From Guillardia theta CCMP2712 (taxonomy: Eukaryota; Cryptophyceae; Pyrenomonadales; Geminigeraceae): a DNA stretch of 22,124 nt. The DNA is taken from NCBI RefSeq assembly GCF_000315625.1, contig NW_005434394.1, positions 11,741-33,864 of the forward strand, read 5' to 3'. How positions within the stretch are numbered: position 1 is the first letter of the stretch; every line of letters starts with the position of its first letter. The translations under genes and the position numbers were made by a program. Below are positions 14,771-22,124 of the stretch, piece by piece. A model generated the notes under the pieces. It did not search any database. It saw nothing but the letters and a program-made list of their open reading frames with translations, and was not told where the DNA came from.

Positions 14771-17614
14771 ATGAGCTGCTGTAGAGGAATAGGAATCCAC
14801 TCGGGCAGCGACGATGATTATTCCATCTTGGAGGCATTGTGCCATTCCCTTGACTGCGAGATGTACGGGGTGAAGGTATCCGAGCATGTGTCGCATTCAG
14901 ATCGACATGAGAAGATGATGCTTCAGAGCATGATGCTCGACCATCTGTTCCTGCCAGCTCTCGTCAAGGTCTTGAGCTCGGAGGAGTCGGCAAGCATGCT
15001 GGACTGCATCGAGAAGGCAAAAGGGATGCAACGGAAAGACGCGAGCGCGATGAAGGAGTGGTCGAGGGAGATGAACCATTTCCAGATGTTCTGCTCGTAC
15101 TGGAGGAAGGAGAACTTTCCTGAAGACCTCAGGAGGATGAATCAGTCCTTGGCAAGGTCCAAGAAGAAGCTCTACGACGTGACGACGAGCCTTGAAGGGG
15201 ATGAGGATGCTCGTTGGTCATGGCGGAGTGTGACCGACGACGACAGGGTTCGTGTGGTCGACGTGTCTCGGGAGGAGGAGGAAGGAGCTCCTGGCAAAGT
15301 GCCGCAGGATCCTGCAGCAGCTTCTGTTCAGATCATCCGCGTGAACGAAGGGCCGGAGCTCCACCATCGTACTGTTGGCATTCTGATCCTTTTGAAAGCA
15401 CCAGGGGCCGTGGAGGCGTTTGACAGCCAGGTAGCAGCTCTGGAGAAGGAGAGAATCAGGCAGGAGGTGTCGAAGAGGCCCTGCAGGCTCGAGCTCTTGG
15501 GGAGTGGAGGGTGTAAAGGATACAGGTCAGCGATGGAGGTGAAGGAGGAGGAGTTGGAGGACTTCAGCCTGGGCTCGTTCGAGCAGGCTGTGGTGAACGC
15601 GTTTCAGTCGAGCAGCTTCACTCACCCTCGACCTGTCAAGATCAAGCTGAAGGAGGTGAATCTGATCGACGGAGGGGTGCGAGACTGTCCTCCCTACAGC
15701 AGAGAGGCAGGGAGCTTCTTCGGAGATGTCGTGCGCCGGTACAGGGAGCAGTCGGGTAGAGCGATAGAGCTAGAGACGTCAAGTCAGCTGGTGATGAAGT
15801 TCAGGATCGAAGCTGGGGCAGCGCATGCTCCATGGGACGATGGAGACGAAGAACTTCAGCGAGCTGTCTCCTCGGACGACGCCAGAATGGCTCAAGCAGC
15901 GCTGCGAGGGATGGGGAGGGTCTTCCCCGAGCAGCACGCGGTTGCCGTTAGGTTGCTCAATCGGCTCAAGTTCGTCCTGGCAGAGCAGCAGGGGAGCCTG
16001 AAGGACTTCAGCAAGCTTGAATTTGCGATCCTCGTGCCCAACGTCTGGTCGCTGAGGCAGCAGACCATGTCGCAGATGCGAGCAGCTCTGTTCCCCGACG
16101 AACCCATGTCGTCCCAGCTCCGAAGGAGGGTGATTCCCCATCAGGACAGGGCGGTAGAGGAGCTGAGGGAGGCGATACGTAGGGGGCCCCCATCGACCCT
16201 CTTCGTCATCATCGCCGACCAGTCGCACTGGGGGCTGAACAAGGGGGGCCCTGTCGACATGCTCGTCAACGACGAGCTGCTGCTGCGCCAGCGCAACTTC
16301 ATCGTCCTCCTCGTCAGTGCTACCCCCTTCGCTAACCTGACCTGGCACAGCAGGATCCCCGAGCGGTACGTGAAGTTCGATGACGACGACCCTCTGCGGT
16401 CGATCGTCTCGGCCAGCAAGCTAAGTGACATGGGGAGGAAGAAGCGAGGAGGAGCGGGGGGGGAGGAACTCCACGTTGTGCGATGGAGGAGGAGGAGGCA
16501 GTCGGGTCGATGTGCTTTCTTTGGGCTGGAAGACTTTCTCAGGACGATGCCATCAGCCATCCTCAAGGAGTGTATCCTGCCTGACGACGGTGAGAACTCG
16601 GAGAAGGAAGGAGGACTGCGGCGGCGGGATCAGCTGATACGGGGGGATCCGGAGCTTTCAAAGATCATGGAGCAGCACTGCAAGGGACGGGGGAAGAAGA
16701 AGGGGGAGGTGATCTTGAGGGAGCATGTCTGGCTTGCAGACGTCCTGCTGTCTTTGCTATACTTTCGCAAACTTCGGTGGGATGCAAAGGCCCAGGAGCT
16801 GCGGAGCCTCGAGCAAGCGTCTAAGTTTTTCCAGCTCGAGAAGCTGAGAGAGATGAAGCTGGAAAAGGAGTACAGGGACATGGCAGAGCGATGCTCGCTG
16901 GGGGTGATGAAGGCAGCAGAGGTCCTCCTGAACGAGATCAAGGCTGCGATATTGCGGCTCTCCACCTCCACCTCCTCCTCCTCCGCTCCCCCTCCTCTCT
17001 CTGCCGCCGCTCCTCTCGCCGACGCCTTCTTCGCTAAGTTGACCCACGAGGCTCGAGGAGGCGACGACCGGGTTGTGCATGCTGAGGAGAGCAGGTTCTT
17101 CCAGCTGAACGAGACCGACGCCATGGTCAAGGACCTCCTCCTCCACAACCGGCTGCCCAACGGGCTCTGCGGACACATGAAAGTTGTCAGGCTTTTCAGC
17201 GTCGAGCAAGCGGACGAGATCGTCCGCGGCCTGAGGAAGAACCGAGACGAGCTGTTCGGCAAGAAGGCTCCTCCCTTTGCCGTCATCAGCAACCATGGCG
17301 GCTGCCCTCTCCTCGACGGCATCGAGCCGTACTTCCGCAAGCAGCCGATCGTGTACAACAGGGATCGGCCCCCTCGCTCTCTCAGCTCTCTGCTACGTGC
17401 GAGGGAGAGGGAGGAGGAGGCGAGGGGGGAGGAGGGGGGGGAGGGGGAGGGGATCCAGTGCAGGGACCTCGAGGGGCTACCAGGGATTCTGTTCCTGACG
17501 GAGAGGGGGAGGATGGGGGAGACTTTTCCTCACTCCTTTGACTGTCTTGACATGCGAGTGAGATGGTCGGAAGATACCACGTCTGTGATTCAGGTGCCTC
17601 CTGCTCCTCCTGCT

Positions 17615-17668
<54 letters not shown>

Positions 17669-19132
17669 CCGTCTTTCGTCCTTCGTCCCCTCCTCCCCTT
17701 TCCCCTCTGCCTCCTCCTGCGTGCCCACTGCGTCTTTTCTCTGAATTCTCACATCTCTCCTTGCTTCTCCAACCCTTGTAACATTCTCAAACCCTCCTCC
17801 ATGAAACTCGTCTCCTCACTTCATCCTTGCAGGAGTTGGGGAGGCTGAGCAGGCATGCGGGCACGAGGGAAGCACTGCCGTTCAGCTCGGTAGACGATGC
17901 GATGGCGCTAGCGGATCAGCGGAAGTGGTTCGAGGAGGGGGGGAGGCCGATCGCTGTGTACGCGAAGCAGGGGGAGGAGGTGATGGAGGTGGCGGAGGCA
18001 GGAGGAGGGAGGATGCGGCTGGTGGGGATGGCCTGGAGTCGGAGGAGCTGGACAAGGAGGAGCATGCTGAAGGTAGTCGGGTCGGGGAAGGTTTTGATGC
18101 TGAAAGACGAAGGGTCGAGTGAACTGTATGAGATGAAGGATGTCAGACTGGAAGGAGAGGAAGGAGGAGGAGGAGGAGGAGGAGGAGGAGGAGGAGGAGC
18201 GAGAGAGGATACGACGGACTTGGATCTGACTGGCTGCATGCTCATCCACTTCCCCAGCTGCAGTCGAGCTGGCAGCTCGAGCTTCAACTGGCGGGAGAGC
18301 AGATGCCTTGAGATCGTCGACCATGACCGCGTGTCCTCTTTGATCCGGGTCAGGAATCGCTCGAAGTCCACGGACCCCAGCAGGTTCGGAGCAGGAAGCT
18401 GTTACACGATCGTGCGGGATGCTGGAAGTCTAGAGTGGCTTACGAGCAGCAGCAACTGCCCGTACGGGGGAGAGCTCAGGGAGCTGGAGCACGCGCTGCC
18501 CTGTGCTCTTGTCAGCGAGCGGTTGTACGACGCGATCGGAGAAGCGGTGGAGGTGGCGGAGGTCAGCAGCCGGGAGGTGTGGAAGTGTATCAGGCTACAG
18601 TCGAGGCTCCACACGCACGTGAGGAGGAGGGAGAAGGGAAAGGACCTCAAGATCAACTACGACGAAAACGAGCTCCATGACTACAGGATGAAGCACGTAG
18701 CCGTCTCCTCCTCCTCCTCCCCTCCTCCTCGCAGCTCGTCGGCACGGCTGCCATCGAGCACTGCGACTGGTGTGAGGACCCTGACGAGAGGGGGAGGCAC
18801 AGGCTACGCTTCCTCCTGCATGCCGAGTGTCAGGCCGGCAAGACAGGAGCGTACCTCTGTCTCCTCCACCTCCTCCGCCAGGAGATCAGCAGCAGCTCCT
18901 CGTCTGCCTTCGCCTGCCTGCCGCCACTTGGGAGCTGGCAGGAGATCGAGGACGAGCGGTGGCAGGAGAGGAGGGCATGGGAGTTGCCGTACTGGGAGGA
19001 CCTGGCGAGGCAGCAAGTGGACGAGAGGGAGATGAAGGAAGGGAGATACTACAAGCTGATCATCTTACAGAGGTTGAGGTTGCTGATCAAGTGCAGGATG
19101 GAGGAACGCTCTTCCTCCTCTCCCGCCTCTTG

Positions 19133-19173
<41 letters not shown>

Positions 19174-22124
19174 GGAAGCGGAGCTACGTAAGGAAGCTGC
19201 AGCAGGCTGCGACGGCTGACAACTTGGAGGGGGAGTGTGTACAAGGGGAAACCCTCCAGCAGCTCGACAGTTCGCTGCGAGGGTTGGCGGAATGCCCGAT
19301 CAGAGTGGAGGAAATGGCAGGAGGAGTCATAATTAGGGTGTCCGACGCCGCGGGCCTGCGGAGGGTCCTGGAGTGGGACAACAGCAGCGGGTCCTCTCGA
19401 GCTGTCGCTGTACTGCTGAGCAGGGGGCTGAAGACTCGCTACGACGAGAAGCTGATAGAGGTGAGGGAGGACGGAAGTCTCTTCCTGCCTTGTCAGACGA
19501 AGCTGTGGGATGTTCATGGTATCACATGGAAGATCCATCCAGAGGAGGAGGAGGAGGAGGAGGAGGAGGGGGAGGAGAGGGCAGGTCGAGTTGCCAAGCA
19601 TGAGTATGCCGGCCGCTGCTCGCGATCGCTCGACTCTTACCTCAAGGGGGCCAAGGTGAAACTGCTGAGACTTGCAAACGTCATGCGACGATTCGATCTT
19701 CGGAAACTCTTCGGCCCCGACAGGCGCGACTGGCCGTCCATCTCCTTCCCGTTCTTGAACGAGGAGACGACTGGTTACTTCAGGCTGGACTGGGAGGGGA
19801 AGGTGGCAGGGGCTGTGGAGCAGGAGGCGGAAGGATCGATCCGCCACTGGGTGTTCACCCCGTCCCACGGACGAGACTCTGAGAGTTCAAGGACGACGGG
19901 GCAGTTGGCCTATCTCGACAGGTCGCAGGCGTTCAAGGAAGGAGGGAGGAAGGTACCTGTGCGACAGGTACTGGTAGTGAGGCCGGACGAGGAGGAGGGA
20001 GGAGGAGAGTTCAGCGCATACCTCAACGACGTTGGCGGCGAGTTCATAGTGGTCTCGATGCCTCGGCGGATGACGTTGACCACGGACATGCGGAGCATCG
20101 GGTTCAGTGAGGAGCAGTTCTCAGCTCAGCTGGACAGGGCAGGAGGGCCGCTGGTGCTGACGCCTGAGACGGGCGGGATGGGCTACACGAGGATGTTCAT
20201 CCAGATCTTTGCGCACCTGCTGGGGCTAGAGAGGGTCTGGGTGCTCGACGATGACGTCATCGACTGCTACGAAGAGGACCTGGACGCGACGTTCGCGTCT
20301 GCCCCCCCCAGGCGCCAGCCCCTCCTTCCCTGCTCGTTCGCCCGCATCATGCTCACTACACAGCGAATGTTCGACGAGCGGAGCAGCAAGGCTCTCTATG
20401 ACCCCAGCTGCAACCGACCTGCCTGCCCCTGGACCCGCTCGTTCTTCTCCTCATCCCTTGAGCTATCCGGCACGTCGGCAGACTGCCGAGCTGTGCGGGG
20501 GCTGAAGGCGAGAGAGGCTGCTCTAGATCCGCTGGAGGTTGACAGGACGGTGTCAAACGTCGAGGATTTTCGAGGGGACCTGGACGGATATGCAGTGATC
20601 GGGATCAGAGGAGATGCGGGGAGGAGGGAAGGGAAGGGAGCTTTCGGTATCAGCAGCGACATCTCCTCCTTCTACCTGCTCAACGTCCGGTCGACCGTCC
20701 TCAAGGGACTTCTGTTCCCACCCAAGAGGTTCGGGGAGGAGGGAGAGTTCTACCGTCTGTGCGAGGCGAGCGGGCTCGCTGTGCTCCAAGTCAACCGCTT
20801 CTTCTTCCACAAGGCAGAGCCGAGCCTCCTGGGCAGACTCCATGTGGAGCCCTGCTGGACAGGAGGAGGGGAGAGGAGGGTCCGCGTGCTTATCAACGGG
20901 GTTCACGTGTACGACGTGGTCACGTCCCAGGACAAGTCCAGCTGCAGCGACGTCTGGCCCTGCCTGTTGGAGGAGAGCAGGAGGAGGAGGGAGGAGCGTC
21001 TGGTGCCGAGGGTGTCGTGCATGATAGAGGGGAGTGAGAGAAGGCTCCAGGTCGGAGAGGACGAGGAGCTTGACGACAGCTGGGAGTTTGCTGGGAAGGT
21101 CTGCGATCAGTTTGACATCAGGGTGTTGCTACCGTTGAAGCCGGAGGTCAAAATCTCTCTTGACTCGCTCTCCGTCCATCGGGGCCGGCGAGCCGTCGGG
21201 CCTCGGAGAGCCAGTCGGTTCCTTGTGGACTGCGTTGACTACCTGCGAGCGGACGCAGTGCTCTTCTACCCGCCCCGCAACGAGACGGACGAGGAGGAGG
21301 AGGAGGAGAGGACCTTGTTCGAGGAGCCGGAGACGGGCTGGAAGGTGTTGGAGGGAGGAACCTTGGACAGGGGAGGAGGAGGCACGTCGATTTGTATCTT
21401 GTGGGACTACTTCTCCGAGTGTTCAAGGAGGCTGTTTACAGCGCTAAGGAGACTGTCGGGGGAGGCAGGGGGAAACTTGTCCAGGGTTACCTTCCTCCTC
21501 CCAGCGGTGATGTACGCAAGGAACCAGCGCGCGATCGAGGATAAGATTCGTGTGTTGGTGGTGGGGGGGAAGAAGTTCAAAGTTGAGAGGAGATGGAGCA
21601 GCTGCCTGGAGCATGGCATGTTCGATGACATTGACAAGGAGGAGGACGAGGACGAGGACGAGGACGAGGAGGAGGACGAGGACGAGGACGAGGACGAGGA
21701 GGAGGGAGGGAGAGGCGCGAGGAGCGGGTATAGGAAGGGTCTCCCGAAACTGGAGAGAGTGTCCAAGTCTGTCCAGCAGGAGGAGGAGCAGTCTTTGATC
21801 GTGATCAGCTGTTCAACTGATAGCTCGGAGGGCTCGCATGACGTGAAGAGGGAGCAGGAGGGAAGGAGAGGGGAGAGGAGGGGAGAGGAGAGGAGGGGAA
21901 GGGAAGATGCGAGTAGGGAAGTTGAGAGCAGAGAGCAGGAGAGGAGGAGAAGGATAGAAGAAGAGGAAGCAAGGATGCAAGAAGATTCGGAGGAGGAGAG
22001 GAGAGGAGGAGAAGGGCGACTATCGTCAGCCAAGGTCAGCGTCTGCTCGACCCGTCATGCTTGTTCTGACATGTTGTCCAGGACATGGGGGAGGAGGAAA
22101 CGTCGGATAAAGAAACTTCGACCA
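14771..22124 (+). CDS. GREB1-like protein: circularly permuted SF2 helicase domain plus TAGT glycosyltransferase domain (partial)
   Basis: My model joins 14771-17593, 17833-18696, 18735-22034 and 22082 onward, all through phase-0 GT-AG introns. The gene runs off the window, giving over 2,340 residues (human GREB1 is about 1,950). An in-frame TAG at 14753 precedes the first Met. Residues 1-450 are not recognised. The helicase core follows: motif II as DQSH (483-486), SATPF (516), MKVVRLF (803), ERGRMGETF (911) and QELGRLSR (941-948). Walker A, AECQAGKTG (1259-1267), comes last, so the fold is circularly permuted. The TAGT-like domain has WVFTPSHGRD (1601-1610) and WVLDDDV with D1734-D1736, the expected nucleotide-sugar/metal site. 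The C-terminus has Asp/Glu repeats (about 2199-2222) and a charged Arg/Glu tail. In animals this pairing defines GREB1; TAGT relatives glycosylate modified DNA bases in phages and kinetoplastids. Substrate here (DNA base or protein) is unknown. Poly-Gly, poly-Ser and poly-Glu runs are local insertions. No membrane segment or signal peptide is evident. Confidence 0.85.
17594..17832 (+). other. Intron 1 of the GREB1-like gene (239 nt)
   Basis: The donor is CAG|GTGCCT and the acceptor is TCCTTGCAG|GAG, phase 0. Splicing joins SVIQ to ELGRLSR and rebuilds helicase motif VI (QxxGRxxR). This is strong protein-level support, because neither frame alone contains the motif with its upstream partner. 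Unspliced RNA reads Pro-Ala repeats and stops at 17846-17848. Confidence 0.88.
17602..17670. repeat. TGCTCC hexanucleotide microsatellite inside intron 1
   Basis: About eleven units of CCTGCT/CCTCCTGCT make up the 5' third of intron 1. Pyrimidine-rich, and likely variable in length. Confidence 0.85.
18161..18199. repeat. GGA microsatellite coding for polyglycine
   Basis: About 13 GGA units in exon 2 give a run of 12 glycines between the helicase motif VI region and the Walker A region. Probably an unstructured insertion of variable length. Confidence 0.85.
18697..18734 (+). other. Intron 2 of the GREB1-like gene (38 nt)
   Basis: The donor is CAC|GTAGCC and the acceptor is CCTCCTCGCAG|CTC, phase 0, with an almost pure pyrimidine interior. 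Removing it joins exon 2 to a frame open for 1,100 codons that contains Walker A and the whole TAGT domain. Without it, exon 2 runs into low-complexity sequence and a stop at 19033-19035. At 38 bases it is very short for a spliceosomal intron. Confidence 0.82.
19132..19172. repeat. TCGTCC microsatellite coding for polyserine
   Basis: Repeated TCGTCC in frame gives a run of serines between Walker A and the TAGT domain. Confidence 0.8.
19542..19580. repeat. GAG microsatellite coding for polyglutamate
   Basis: An in-frame GAG run giving about nine Glu, then Gly-Glu-Glu, upstream of the TAGT domain. Confidence 0.75.
21639..21708. repeat. GAGGAC microsatellite coding for an Asp/Glu tract
   Basis: A long in-frame GAC/GAG run encodes an uninterrupted acidic tract of more than 20 residues near the C-terminus. 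Acidic tracts of this kind are common in chromatin proteins, but slippage alone could also produce it. Confidence 0.85.
22035..22081 (+). other. Candidate intron 3 of the GREB1-like gene (47 nt)
   Basis: The donor is AAG|GTCAGC. A branch-like TTCTGAC sits just before GTTGTCCAG|GAC, phase 0. Splicing continues with an acidic reading (DMGEEETSDKETST) that fits the preceding Glu-rich tail better than the unspliced frame. Both frames are open to the window edge, so this is not certain. Confidence 0.5.

Noticed and set aside
17594-17848. Pro-Ala repeat C-terminus of the first long frame
   Set aside because: This is intron 1 read without splicing. The splice restores helicase motif VI in the next exon.
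18735-19035. C-terminal part of the frame that continues past exon 2 to a stop at 19035
   Set aside because: Low-complexity Ser/Arg sequence arising from failure to remove the 38-base intron; the frame from 18735 carries Walker A and the TAGT region.
21407-22033. Long Ser/Leu-rich minus-strand ORFs opposite the big gene (also 16630-17358 and 19065-19868)
   Set aside because: Reverse complements of GAG-rich coding sequence; low complexity, with no motifs.

Overview
This is a nuclear window from a eukaryote. It contains a complete Ty1/copia-type LTR retrotransposon and a long gene with GT-AG spliceosomal introns. Composition differs sharply between parts: a GC-rich host gene full of GAG/CTC microsatellites, an A-rich retroelement, and almost pure G/C patches in the intergenic DNA. 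The multidomain protein, the tiny introns and the GAG/CTC-rich coding sequence fit a unicellular alga. A cryptophyte such as Guillardia is my guess from style only, with low confidence.

Layout. Positions 1-3104 are intergenic. They hold two full copies and one decayed fragment of a short repeat encoding a 106-residue serine/aspartate-rich protein, separated by a GC island and degenerate GTGAC/GTCAC-rich sequence. Positions 3105-11170 are one recent copia-type insertion. It has 460-bp LTRs (3110-3569 and 10706-11165) differing at a single base, a perfect 5-bp target duplication ATGAA, a primer-binding-site candidate, gag, protease, integrase, reverse transcriptase, RNase H and a polypurine tract. 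Its coding frame is interrupted twice: a UGA between gag and pol, and a one-base frame change inside the integrase. Positions 11171-14500 return to intergenic DNA, with two more copies of the 106-residue unit facing each other tail to tail and two more GC-rich zones.

Positions 14771-22124 (running off the right edge) hold a large plus-strand gene. I join it as 14771-17593, 17833-18696, 18735-22034 and 22082 onward. The protein is over 2,340 residues. It has a helicase-like core in which motifs II, III and V/VI come before the Walker A motif, so it is a circularly permuted SF2 fold. A TET-associated glycosyltransferase-like (TAGT) domain with a DDD motif follows. This is the architecture of animal GREB1, whose TAGT domain is related to the kinetoplastid base J glucosyltransferase and to phage base glycosyltransferases. 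It is the most notable item in the window: a candidate DNA-base or protein glycosylation enzyme in a protist.

The retroelement genes work together as one replication unit. The GREB1-like gene has no other protein-coding gene beside it in the window to indicate a pathway.
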